Shown here: piece after piece, positions 42,423 through 52,775 of the stretch
Numbering within the stretch: position 1 is the stretch's first letter
Layout: each line of letters begins with the position of its first letter
From: Lepidodermella squamata
Lineage: Eukaryota; Gastrotricha
NCBI GenBank assembly: GCA_047495785.1
Contig: JBLDXI010000054.1
Span: 2,666,001-2,730,000, forward strand
Direction: 5' to 3'
DNA length: 64,000 nucleotides
Made by a program: the position numbers and the translations under genes
The notes under the pieces: generated by a model
What the model was told of the DNA's origin: nothing
The model's input: the letters and a program-made list of their open reading frames with translations, nothing else
Databases searched by the model: none

Positions 42423-44702
42423 ATGCAGAGGATCGTTTGCTTGTTTCTTGCCCAGATCATTACCATCGCCTGGTCAAAACCTTACAATCTTACAATTTTG
42501 CAATTGACTGTGGTGCAAAATGTACCGATCAATCAACTGGCTTGCTCTATTGCGGCTCAGTTCGTGGCGGACGAAATCAACCGCAGATCTGATATCTTGC
42601 CCGACTATCACCTCCTCGTTCGTGCGGTAGACGACGGCCCAGGTGGGGTTTTCGACACCAAACTAGCTGTTACTTTTTCTCGTGAAATGGATGAACATTT
42701 TTACAATCCAAGTGGTGTAGTTTCGACCTTCCAGTCACCTATCATAATCGGTGGCACTTTTACCACGGGTTGTAAGTCTTACGGAGCAATGATTCACCAC
42801 ATTCACAGTGTTGCAATAGCTTATGCGTGTTTAAGTCCTATTTTTACAGAGAATCGCAGAACATATCCTAATTTGTATCGCACGAAAGGCCCGGCTGAAA
42901 TCAGCAACTTCGTAACTCTCGCATTTCTACAACGCATGGGCTGGACAAAGATAGCAATGTATGCAAACGTGGAAAATTTATTCAACGCTATGATGGCCAC
43001 GCATTTGTACTCTATGGTTGATACATTCGGGGTTAGCCTTGTTTGGTTTGATATCGGGCCGCAAATTGCCCTCTCAACGGTCGAATCGATGAAGCAGAGT
43101 GATGCGAGAATATTCATTATCCATGCAGCGGAACTTCCAGTTATACTTAACTTTCTCTGCTTTGCTTATGTATCAGGTATTCGAGGCAATCGATACGTTT
43201 TCATGTTTTTCACTTCCGCAACAGCTGATCCTCTGGCTTTGCCGGATTTGATAAGTCCTGGTTGTTTCAGGTCGATGATCATTGCTCAATTTCGGCAAAC
43301 GTTTCTATTTGGTCCGCCTCTGACACCTATGGAGAATTACCCAAATACTTCACTATTAAACATGAGCCGGGCAGCTTTTGAATCAAAGTTTCTTTCTTAT
43401 CGGCAATCAACAACGAATGCAACGACAGATTTCTTTGAACAATATTCATGCCATGATATGATGCTTATGGCTGTTTTAGCTTTGGACAAGTCCGAAAAGC
43501 AACTGTCGACCATTGGAAAATCCCTGCGCGATTTCAAAATCGAGCCTGAAATGGTTATGAAGATCGTCAATCGAAGTGTTGCGGATACCGATTTCATTGG
43601 CCTGAGGGCCGGGCGATTGAAGTACTCGAGGCGATTAGAATTCGATGATGAACCGTTATTCATTCAATCATGGGACCCGAATCGTGGATTTCAGGCGCGC
43701 TACAAATGGTTTAACGTCTCAGGCACACAATTTAACCTCAAAGAGCTGCAACGTATCGATTGGGCTACGGGTGACGCAGGGCCCCCACGAGACTCAGCAT
43801 CGCTTTCGATAGTCGAAATATGCCTCAGCCCACTTGCTTCGATGGCTCTGATTGTTTGGGCGTCATTAATTGCATTAGCTAATTTAGCAACATTTTTCAG
43901 CCCGAAACTGAACGATGAAAAGACACGTTTCCGTGGAGGCGTTGATTACAGAATAATTTTAATAGGTTGCGTGCTGCTTGACTCCGCGGCGATATGTTAT
44001 GCTCTAACCGGGGATCTTTGCAACGTCAGACTGATTCTCGTCATTCTAGGAATTTCAGCGTTAGATGGGACGATATTCTTTAAGCTTGCTTTTTTGGCTC
44101 TGGGCGTAAACAAATCTAGGTATGTCTCATCGAGAGCAGGCCGCTCCGATGTCTTTGAAATGTCTCCTCTTCCGAGATCGAGATCGAGAACGAGAACGAT
44201 CAGCAGAAACGATGGAACTTTTAACAATGAAAATAAACCAAATACCAAAACCGTAATGGCAGCAATCATCTGGATTGCACCGAATTTTGTGGCCGCCGTC
44301 GTCTACATAGCGTCGGACCCATCCCATATGATTATGGTGGAGCATAAACAGCAGTATTATGACCGAGCGCTGGATTCTGTCACCGTGTTCCTAGAACCGG
44401 TGTGTAAATCACAGGACACTTTTACCTTCGCAATTACAGCCATTCATTTATTTCTTCAATGCGCAGGATGTCTCTTTGCGTTCAAGCTTCGAGCTGTTGT
44501 GTTACATCGGAGAGATCGGGTTTTCAGCATTGCTATTGCAAATTTGGCGACAATCTCAATCGCTTCAATGTTTATCATCATTTTGGTGCAATCATCTATG
44601 ATAGCGGGCCAAGTAACGTTTTCTGTTGCTTGTTTGCTTATATCGACGTCAGTATCAACAATCATCTTTTACCCCCTATTCACCAAGTCGCCACAGCTTT
44701 GA
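42423..44702 (+). CDS. GABA-B-like class C GPCR, single exon (paralog of the gene at 21140)
   Basis: 759 aa, intronless; signal peptide MQRIVCLFLAQIITIAWS. Aligns end-to-end with the minus-strand receptor at 21140-23398: SKPYNLTILQ, FVADEINRRSDILPDYHLLVRA, FTTGCKxYGAM, HDMMLMAVLALDKSEKQLSTIG and the C-terminal YPLFTKSPQL are shared. Venus-flytrap-like ectodomain about 20-440, linker TGDAGPPRDSA, seven TMs from about 465, TM3-ECL2 cysteines in DLCNVR and LEPVCKSQ, and an Arg/Ser-rich TM3-TM4 loop. Likely recognises a small extracellular ligand; G-protein coupling is inferred from topology only. U4 copy C and tRNA-Gln copy C precede it on the same strand, reproducing the 21-24 kb arrangement in inverted orientation. 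Confidence 0.78.
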   Translation: MQRIVCLFLAQIITIAWSKPYNLTILQLTVVQNVPINQLACSIAAQFVADEINRRSDILPDYHLLVRAVDDGPGGVFDTKLAVTFSREMDEHFYNPSGVVSTFQSPIIIGGTFTTGCKSYGAMIHHIHSVAIAYACLSPIFTENRRTYPNLYRTKGPAEISNFVTLAFLQRMGWTKIAMYANVENLFNAMMATHLYSMVDTFGVSLVWFDIGPQIALSTVESMKQSDARIFIIHAAELPVILNFLCFAYVSGIRGNRYVFMFFTSATADPLALPDLISPGCFRSMIIAQFRQTFLFGPPLTPMENYPNTSLLNMSRAAFESKFLSYRQSTTNATTDFFEQYSCHDMMLMAVLALDKSEKQLSTIGKSLRDFKIEPEMVMKIVNRSVADTDFIGLRAGRLKYSRRLEFDDEPLFIQSWDPNRGFQARYKWFNVSGTQFNLKELQRIDWATGDAGPPRDSASLSIVEICLSPLASMALIVWASLIALANLATFFSPKLNDEKTRFRGGVDYRIILIGCVLLDSAAICYALTGDLCNVRLILVILGISALDGTIFFKLAFLALGVNKSRYVSSRAGRSDVFEMSPLPRSRSRTRTISRNDGTFNNENKPNTKTVMAAIIWIAPNFVAAVVYIASDPSHMIMVEHKQQYYDRALDSVTVFLEPVCKSQDTFTFAITAIHLFLQCAGCLFAFKLRAVVLHRRDRVFSIAIANLATISIASMFIIILVQSSMIAGQVTFSVACLLISTSVSTIIFYPLFTKSPQL

Positions 44703-45083
44703 CTAACTATTCGGTACTCGATGTGTCATACCTTTTTCATTCCTTTTTTAATGGCTTAAGAATAAGGATATTATTGCCCACTGAGATTGATATGTGCTTA
44801 CCTTCTAAATGTGTCCAGTTTGATTTTATCCGGAGTTTGATAAATAATAATAGTTAATAATAATTTCTGTTTCAAGGCGAGCTTTGAGGACTAGAAGGGC
44901 ATGCCACTTACTCTAGCCCTAGGTCTTATCGTAAGTGAGTGAGATTTCCGTACGATGGGATTTGACTGGTGCAGCTGACACTTCTAGTCTCCCAATTTTC
45001 TATTTTGTAACGCGATGGATTAATGGACAAATGGACAAATAAAGCGGGTCTGTTAGATAAAACCTAAGCACTCAATTCATCAA
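44703..45083. other. Gap between class C receptor and tRNA-Gln copy D
   Basis: 381 bp. The last 25 bp (AAAACCTAAGCACTCAATTCATCA) match the flank of tRNA copy B. Otherwise nothing recognised. Confidence 0.4.
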
Positions 45084-45155
45084 GGTCCCATGGTGTAGCG
45101 GTTAGCACTCAGGACTCTGAATCCTGCGACTCGAGTTCAAATCTCGATGGGACCT
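45084..45155 (+). tRNA. tRNA-Gln (anticodon CTG), copy D
   Basis: 72 nt, intact cloverleaf with loop CTCTGAA. Its companion U4 gene is missing (see 45156-45316). Confidence 0.95.
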
Positions 45156-45316
45156 TCACTTTTTCATACTTCTTTTTAGATATTTTTACCTCACGGAGTA
45201 TTCAAAATTCAAAGTATTACACTGGCTGTTGATCCCTTTCGCATAGAAAGGCCAATGCTTCGAGGTCAGACTATCTTTAGCTTGAAAGTTGAAAGTCGTA
45301 TCCCTAATTTCATCAC
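45156..45316 (+). pseudogene. Remnant of a U4 cassette: flank retained, U4 body deleted
   Basis: Downstream of tRNA copy D the usual U4 5' flank is present (ACACTGGCTGTTG, GCTTCGAGGTCAGAC, CTTTAGCTT) but stops at about the first five bases of U4 and joins the flank of tRNA copy E. The PSE-like region reads TATTCAAAATTCAAAGTATTAC, altered by a small duplication. Confidence 0.75.
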
Positions 45317-45388
45317 GGTCCCATGGTGTAGCGGTTAGCACTCAGGACTCTGAATCCTGCGACTCGAGTTCAAATCTCGATGGGACCT
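45317..45388 (+). tRNA. tRNA-Gln (anticodon CTG), copy E
   Basis: 72 nt, identical body, loop CTCTGAA. The 45 bp upstream match the flank of copy A rather than B or D. Confidence 0.95.
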
Positions 45389-45435
45389 TCATTTTTTGAC
45401 GATTTTTTTGTTACTTTTCAGGTTCAGAGCAAGTA

Positions 45436-45446
45436 TATTCAAATTA
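45436..45446 (+). promoter_or_regulatory. Candidate PSE of U4 copy D
   Basis: TATTCAAATTA at -73 from the U4 start. Confidence 0.65.
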
Positions 45447-45508
45447 CGCTACTTTCTGCAAGTTCCTTCATAATAGAAAGGCTTCTCATTTGATTTTAGT
45501 TGATCTTT

Positions 45509-45647
45509 AGCTTTGCGCAGTGGCAGTTCCATACTCAGTGAGGTGCAAACCGAGAGGTGGAAATTGCTAATTGAAAACTACCCCAATTACCCGCTCTGAG
45601 GACCTCCGGGTCCGCTGTAGCACTTTCTGGAGCCCCACAAGGGGCTA
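45509..45647 (+). ncRNA. U4 spliceosomal snRNA, copy D
   Basis: Full U4 as in the other copies, terminal hairpin GCCCC-ACAA-GGGGC. The T-run after the hairpin seen in copies A-C is replaced by ATGAATCC. Ends 44 bp from the convergent channel stop codon. Confidence 0.92.
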
Positions 45648-45690
45648 TGAATCCTTAACAAACAATTATGTAATGAGTTCTAGCTTTATT

Positions 45691-47254
45691 TCAAACATGG
45701 GCAAATTGATCATCGGGTGGCATGTTGTATTCAGCGACCTCCGGCTGCCCTTTCAAAAGCTTATTCGGTAGGACAAGAATAATGATCCAGAAAGCACATG
45801 CCAAGAAGCCGAAAATGTCAAGAAATAGGTAAACTGACATTCGGCTGACTTTAACTGCTAACTTTGTCGAGCAGCATTTCTTGCAACAGGATTGATCTTC
45901 CTGTACCGCCTCTTCTTCTTCATCTGATGGTGGAGACACTCTATTACGCCCGCTCTTAGGTTTACCCTGCTGCGGTTTGATCTCGACAACTTCATTGAGA
46001 TCTGAATCTCGCTCGACAGGGCGGTTAAGGCAGCAACAGCAGTAGGCACTGCAGCAGACCTTCAGCTGTTTGAAAACGTTCGGAAAATCGCAAATCTTGA
46101 GCCGCGGGAACAGCCGTCTGATCATCGACATCACCCCGACATAAACAATCGCAGTTCCGCAAATGATGACACGAACATTCAGCGCCTTTACAAGCCATAT
46201 GATGCCAGAGACCTTGGGCAAATCAGTCGCGACTGTCACTTCAAACACCACAAAGGTTAGAAACAGAGTAATAGCAAAACTCTGCCGATCCGTGTAGTTG
46301 AAGTTAGTCACAGGATTGCCGTCTTCATCTTCATTTTCATCCTTCCCAGGCGGGATGATGAATATAGCTGGCACTAAGCATGATACAATGGTATAGGGCG
46401 TCAGAACTCCCCAATAGTAGTAGGTCAAAACTCGGCAGAAGTTGAGTGAAACTTTCAGTTCATCTTTGCAAAGTTTCCCACCCGCGAAGCATTCGATTTG
46501 CTGCTTCGTGAACGACATGTCTTCGCGCAGTCGTGTTTGCTTACTTGGACATTTCGTCGGCTGGCACCACAGATCGAATTCGGTCATAAAGCCGTCCATA
46601 ATTTCTACTGAAGTGATGTTGAAGTTGACCTCAGGAAAAGGTGTGTTCGACTGTAAGATGAAGTCGCAAGTTTGGCAGTCGTAGGGATAGTTGAAGAAGT
46701 TAATTGAACACCCTGTCTTGATTATCCCCGTCACAGGCCATACGATTCTTCCGTTAGGAAACAGGAATCCTGACTTTTGCTTCCATCTAAAAGGAAATAG
46801 TCATTAATACGGGATGAATTACCAAGAAATCCTTACTCTTCAACCACCCATTTGTTTTCGACGTGATCGGGTACAACAATGATAGGATGCCAGCTTTCTT
46901 TGTATAGGTCTATTTCTAGGAAACGATTGTCGGAAGTTGTCCAAGGAATGCAAGGTATCTTCCAGGACAATTCAAACTCTACTTCGAGACTCAAACTGCG
47001 GGAAAATCAAGATACACCTAGAATTTTCTTGAGATGGACTGTATTTACCTTTGCTCGTTATCAACAATGCCTCCGAATTGGATGAACTGAAGCGATAGGT
47101 TAACACTTGTTACGTTTGATGGCTGTTCGGTATTGTTGAGTATCCCATCGCAATTACGGAAAGCCTGCTGCTTCAGAAGGTAATTTTGGCTTTGTACAGC
47201 ACAAATTTCCCTACTAAGGAAAATGACGGAAAAAGAAAGTAGAAGGTAGACCAT
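45691..47254 (-). CDS. Cys-loop ligand-gated ion channel subunit
   Basis: Three exons: 47049-47254, 46837-46995, 45691-46786; 486 aa. Start at the ATG beginning a signal peptide (MVYLLLSFSVIFLSREICA); a longer upstream frame adds no plausible leader. The extracellular domain holds the hallmark Cys-loop C-x13-C in CSINFFNYPYDCQTC. Four TMs: M1 LTYYYWGVLTPYTIVSCLVPAIF, M2 SFAITLFLTFVVFEVTVATDLP, M3 after SGIIWLVKALNVRVIICG, and M4 YLFLDIFGFLACAFWIIILVLP near the C terminus. The M3-M4 loop is Cys-rich (CCSAYCCCCL) and acidic. No anion-channel PAR motif precedes M2, so cation selectivity is more likely, but this is inference. The ligand is not predictable; the loop-C vicinal cysteines of alpha-type nicotinic subunits were not found. 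Confidence 0.87.
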
Positions 47255-49042
47255 GCTTTGTAAACTGACAAACCGGGACACGTTTCTTACAGCTTTTTGT
47301 TCAGCCAGCTTCGATCCATCGCACAAGCGCCAACTTGCTTGGATACCACAAGCTATGAATCGATTTTTACAGGTTACGGTAGTCATAATACAGCCATACA
47401 CTTCCTAGAAATACTGTTTGAAGTTTTGCTGTTCTTTTATGATTGATCTTTCATTTCACAGTTCTGACATGATTTCTTTGGTCGCTTGGCAGCAACTTAT
47501 TTTAAATCATGTTGATGATGTTGTTCTTCATTCATCCGTTCAGAGTTCACGAAAACAACGAAAGCTGAAGATCAGGAGTCTTATGTTAAGAAAACCCCAA
47601 GCATGATGCTTTATAATACAAAAATTGCAGTCGGAAAATGTTAAGCTGAATTGTTAATGGCATGATGTAAACATCTTGAAGAATCGGACCCTTATTGCTT
47701 CAGACTTCGGAGTTTCCAAAGGTCCAATTGATTACCGAAATAACTTGTATTTGTGTTGATAGTCCTGAAGGTTGTCCAATCTCCAATAGGCTAAGCCCGT
47801 AACCTGGTCCCCCCACATTTAGTTCGATGACGTGAACATCTTAAGCACAGGGACGGCGGACTTAAGTAAACCGAGATTGAACATGAAGAGTTCTCTCAAG
47901 TGGCTGTTATCATCAGCAAAAACTGGGAATTTGCTAGCTGTACGGGCTAAGGAATTTGTGTTGCAGCCTTTCGGACACTTTCGGCTTTAAACTCGAATTG
48001 CTCATGAATCGTAAGTGCAGTAGAGTGTGATAGAGCCTTAACTGCCTACTCGGTGAATAAAACTGGGTGAAACTCGGGATCTCTCAAAATGTAAAGAATC
48101 GATAAAGGTTCTTATAGCATCTCGAATTACTTGACTCGATGTGAACAGCAAAGAGTTGAATTAAGAACTGACTTCAGTATTTAGGATTCATATCCCTGAC
48201 AACGAGTATGGTTTTCTTTTAAATTGTTAACCTTTTTATAATTTTTGTTGCTATTCGCCTCGAATTTTAACTCGCTTTGATGAGAACTGAACCTTGTAAC
48301 AGGTACTTCTCCCCTTAATTGATAGACTCCATAGAGAACGAATTGACCTAATCACTGAGCTGTTGTGATTTGCTCTCCTACACGGTGGTCACAAATAGCC
48401 GCACGGGGCGAAGTTCATCGATTGGACCGCGTATTGGTTTAATGAGGCTTTTCCCGATGAAATTATTTAATTTCTTAAAACTAAATTGGCCAATCAACGA
48501 ACTTCGCCTTCTGCGGCTTTTTTGTGATCGCACACTGATAAATACATAACCGAAAACACTCCAGCTTATGCTTAGGCCAGCCGAATTTTATCTCGCAGAT
48601 ATTTTTCGACTTTCTAGACGCCATCTACTATAAAACAGAGTGTTGGCAGTTTGAGAAAATCTAGCGCAATAAAATGTCTAGCTTATATAGGTAATGTGAG
48701 CTATGATTAGCGTTGAGACACGCGTACGTGCGAGCGCGTGAAATAGTTTGTAACAGCGACAACACGTATAGTATTAAGGCGACGAAAAAAAGCGCAACTT
48801 AGGATACGCGTAGACACACAAACACACACTACTCGCAGTGGAAAAAAGAAAGAAGCCGGCTGTTGACTCAAGTACCGCTCTATACCGTAGCCGTGGTTAT
48901 ACATTCATATTCGCGTGAAATTTGTACAGTGATGCACTAGTGGTCAAATTTACAGCCATGAAATAACACGACGTGTGATTTTTTTATACCGTATATTCTG
49001 CTGCAGTCAGTCATTATTTTATATACGCTGATCCGCAAGTTT
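47255..49042. other. Divergent intergenic region between channel and fucosyltransferase
   Basis: 1.8 kb with promoters for both genes and one MITE-like element (48381-48537). Other short frames are unsupported. Confidence 0.5.
48381..48537. mobile_element. Degenerate MITE-like element
   Basis: Left end CACGGTGGTCAC...GGCGAAGTTCATCGATTGG and right end (reverse complement) CAGTGTGCGATCAC...AGGCGAAGTTCGTTGATTGG form imperfect terminal inverted repeats about 50 bp long. A TA precedes the left end. The CCGCAGAAGGCGAA core is shared with the element at 58337, so they belong to one family. Confidence 0.65.
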
Positions 49043-50597
49043 ATGAACCCTCGCATCGTGCGCATGATAAAACTAAGCTCATGGCTAATTACTCCAATAT
49101 TGCTGCTACTCGCATTTATTTACCTCGACTCGGCAACCAGAATTTCGGTTGGAAAAATGATCAGCCATTTGAGAAATCGGCATCTCGTCCACCTTAAAAT
49201 TCTCGAACCTAACAAAGTCAAATCTATGCGGCAATTTGAAACCATAGTCGTATGGACAAATTAGTAAGTTGGAATAATTTATTCAAATTCGAAAATTCAA
49301 ATTCAAAAAATTATTCAAGAACAATTTTAATTTGAAAAAATTGCAATATTTTCCGACAGCTTTGGAAATTCGTTATGGGTTGATATGGTCGATGTGCCCG
49401 AGGATAATATTCAAATTGCAATGGGCGAAAATCAAAAATGTTTATTTACAAAAAATCGGAGCGAAATTCACTTCGCTTCTGGCGTTATGTTCCATGCGAA
49501 TGACGTCAGAGCGTATGACCTACCTCCTATTCGAGCTCCATGGCAACGTTACATGCTTTACAATGCTGAGCCGCCTTTCCAACTGCTTCGAGTCAACTTG
49601 GATTGGGACGCTATTTCAAGCGTTGCTTTCAACTGGTCGGTTAGCTTTTCAAGCAAATCTGATGTTCCAGTGCCGTATTGGAGTGTTGAGAGATTTCCGG
49701 ATTTTATCAAATTCGAAAGCGGTTTCCAAGGTTTTACAACTGGGAAAATCGCAAAATTCGCCGAAAATTTTTCAAAACGACCCAAAGATGCTGTCTGGAT
49801 TGTCAGTGATTGCCAGTAATAATTCTTGAAATTTAATCGTTAATTTTTTTTAAATAATTTGAAAATCAAGGACTGATGGAAATCGAGAATCAATCGTTGC
49901 GAAGCTAATCGAACTTGGTCTGACAATCGATGTTTTCGGCCACTGCAACGAAATTCCGCCGATTGAAGAGGACGGTTACTATGATAAATACCGATTTTAC
50001 TTATCCCTCGAAAATTCAGTCTGCACGGATTATTCAACGGAAAAAATTGAACGTGGCCTGAGATTCAGCCAACGTTTAGGTCTTATTCCTATCGTGTACG
50101 GTGGGGATAATTACGAAGCGAATATGCCGATGAATTCTTACATCGATCTCTTGCAGTACCGAAATTTGGAAGATTTAGTCAAATATCTGCGATTTTTAGC
50201 AGATCCTATGAACAAGCATTTGGTACGGCAGTTTTACGAGTGGCATCTTGAGTATCGAATTTCAGACCTCGCGTTTCCTCAAACTTATCGAGCTATGCGA
50301 GCGATTTGTTCGGCGATTTGGACGTCAAAAACGGGAGAAAGTCATTCCTATTCGAAAATAACGCCTCATTCCTTTACCAACTGTTCTCGGCCGTACAAAG
50401 AAATTCCTTCTTATTTCAAATTTTATTCAAGATGGACTAATTTTTACATCGCCTTTGGGTGGAGCCCTGGCTATTTGATTGCTTTGTTGGTTATAGTATT
50501 ATTATTATTTATTGCATTTTTCAGCTTCAGATCAAGGAGCTGCTCGGCAGTTGCTCATGAGATGAAATACGGTGCTAATAATAAAAATTGGAAATGA
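49043..50597 (+). CDS. Alpha-1,3-fucosyltransferase-like protein (GT10 family)
   Basis: Three exons: 49043-49263, 49360-49815, 49871-50597; 467 aa. N-terminal signal anchor (about 11-28) gives the type II Golgi topology. The catalytic domain has the GT10 order: TPW-like block near APWQRYMLYNAEPP, FNWSVSFSSKSDVPVPYW, VWIVSDCQTDGNRESIVAKL, VFGHC, then the donor-binding signature YRFYLSLENSVCTDYSTEKIERGL and PIVYGGDNYE. GT10 enzymes move fucose from GDP-fucose onto N-acetylglucosamine or core positions of glycans. Oddity: a second strong hydrophobic segment near the C terminus (about 424-445, GYLIALLVIVLLLFIAFFSF) followed by a basic tail, not usual for the family. Confidence 0.87.
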
Positions 50598-51650
50598 ATC
50601 ACGCCGTTTAAGGTGGATTTTTTTATATCAATCAGGTAAAAAAATGCTCGTATTCTCACTCAGTCTGGGACGCGTTATTTTCTTGGGAAAAAAAAACGGA
50701 GCGGATCTCGCACCATGCATAGCCTTAATTAAATTTCCTGTGCGAATACATGCGCCACTTCGCAATTCGCAGAAAAAAATTCAGTTTAGAGATCTAAAAA
50801 AGCACTTTAAAGTGGATTTTTTTCTCGCAAATATGCACATTTTTCACATCATTTAATCGATCCATCAAGTTGTTTGTTTAATCAAGCGTTTTTTTTACCG
50901 CAAATTATCTCATTAATATTCATTATTTTACTTTTATTGTCCACATTTATTTGGTTTAAATTCATGAGCTTAAAATGTTCTATTTTCCTGAAATTTTTGT
51001 TGAAATTTATTCGGTGCAACGTATAAATAGCGCCAATCCATATCATCATTTGTGCGATAATTTCGATAATTTTTTGAGCCGTGACGAACAAAGAAAAAAA
51101 TAGCTCCCACAAGTGCAAACAATTACTATTTTTTTATCATTTTTTCCTCCTTCCGCTATTGTTCAAGACACGCTACGCATGTGAAAGCGATCGCTGCTGA
51201 ATTACAATAATATATTACAAAAATTACACTGTAATCGGTGTATAATAAAAAATGTTGTAAAAAAAGCGTGTCAAATGCGCAGAAGTGAGTGTATGAAGTT
51301 CGGCGTATATGCTTCCGGCCTGCTGGCGTGTCGCGCGAAGTGTCATTTTGACTCGCATTTTGCATAATACAATCAGAATCACATTTTTATCACCCGTCAC
51401 CATCATCGCATATACGCCCTCGACACTAATATCGAGTATATTATAGAGACGCTGGAGTGCGCTCGCCCCGATATATTATATTCTCGCGTTAAAATCGTTA
51501 TTAGGATCGCGCGCATTTTTCGCCTAATAATAATAGCGATATAGCGATATATATATAAGGAGGATGGCTCTCCGGCGGCGAATAAAGCTAAAAGGCATTG
51601 GCGGCTTATCGCGCGATGAAGAGCGGGCCGATTTCTTGTGAAAAAGCGCG

Positions 51651-51669
51651 TATATATATATATATATAT
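51651..51669. repeat. (TA)n microsatellite
   Basis: About nine TA units in the low-complexity upstream region. Confidence 0.9.
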
Positions 51670-52381
51670 TCATCGCGTAATCAGAGTAGACTGCTGCGAT
51701 ATTCATGCGATATAGGGCCAGCGCTCTTTAATCCCCTTATAGTGGCGCGCGTGCGCCGATCGATGACTTTTTGCGCATTATTTTGCGCGCTATGACATTC
51801 GCGCGTCTTGAGCCGCCACTCTTTATACTATATACTTACGCGTTATTCATTGTATTACATTTTCGAAAAATTAATAGTAGAAATATTATAAGCCCCGCCC
51901 GGTGACTGAGTGACGGGAACTGCGTGTCGTAATATTATTATTATTATCGAGGGCAGACGGAGCAGATTTCAGCCGCCGCGAATGCTATCGATCGCTTTTC
52001 CAATGACGCGACCGACGCTTCGGCAGCACAAACAGGCGATGATGATTATTATATATACTATACAGTGTGGCATGAATAAAATTTTATATACACAGTGAAT
52101 ACATGTGTGTATGTGTGTATCGCGAAAGCAGGGCGTATAAGAATAATAATATAAAAGAAAAGACTACTATTACCAAGTATATTTACGTCCGCTGCTGAAA
52201 CTTGCATTTAATGCATGCCGTTCGTTCGGTCGGCCGTTCGTTCGCTTGTGACTCCCTCAATCTTTTGGTCGTGCGTCGCGCGCGCTCGTTCGATTTTGGG
52301 CCGCGCGCATATATTTATCGAACGCAAGGGTGTTTGTTGTGCTGTGTATATATTCCGGCTCTGAAACACACGCGCGCCGCA

Positions 52382-52440
52382 CCATGTCATAGTAGCAGTC
52401 ATAGTAGTAGTAGTCGCCGTCGTAGTAGTAGTCGTAGTAA
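52382..52440. repeat. TAG/TCG triplet repeat tract
   Basis: Interrupted run of GTAGTA/GTCGTA triplets. A shorter copy (GTAGTAGTCGTAGTAG) recurs near 59449-59465. Confidence 0.8.
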
Positions 52441-52745
52441 AAGGCGAACAGATAGGCACGATGGCCGTCATCGATAAATTTTATACACACATTTTTATTA
52501 TCACGTATAAAATTCGCTGCGGGCTGCTATATATGCATTCATATTATCGAATATTTTTCGCCCGCTCTCCATCCCTCCCTCTCACTCACTCTTTTTACGA
52601 TAGCGCGTCGCTTGTGTCTCTTTCTTTCTTTCTCGCTCGCTCGATTGTTGTATATTATTATAATAATATCGCCAGCCTGTTCTCGTAATATAGATCGGCG
52701 CCGATATTGGCCAATAAATGTTGGCGCGCACATCACGACCGGCTA

Positions 52746-52775
52746 TTTTATTATTATTATTATTATTATTATTAT
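52746..52775. repeat. (TTA)n microsatellite
   Basis: About ten TTA units in an uninterrupted run. Confidence 0.9.
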
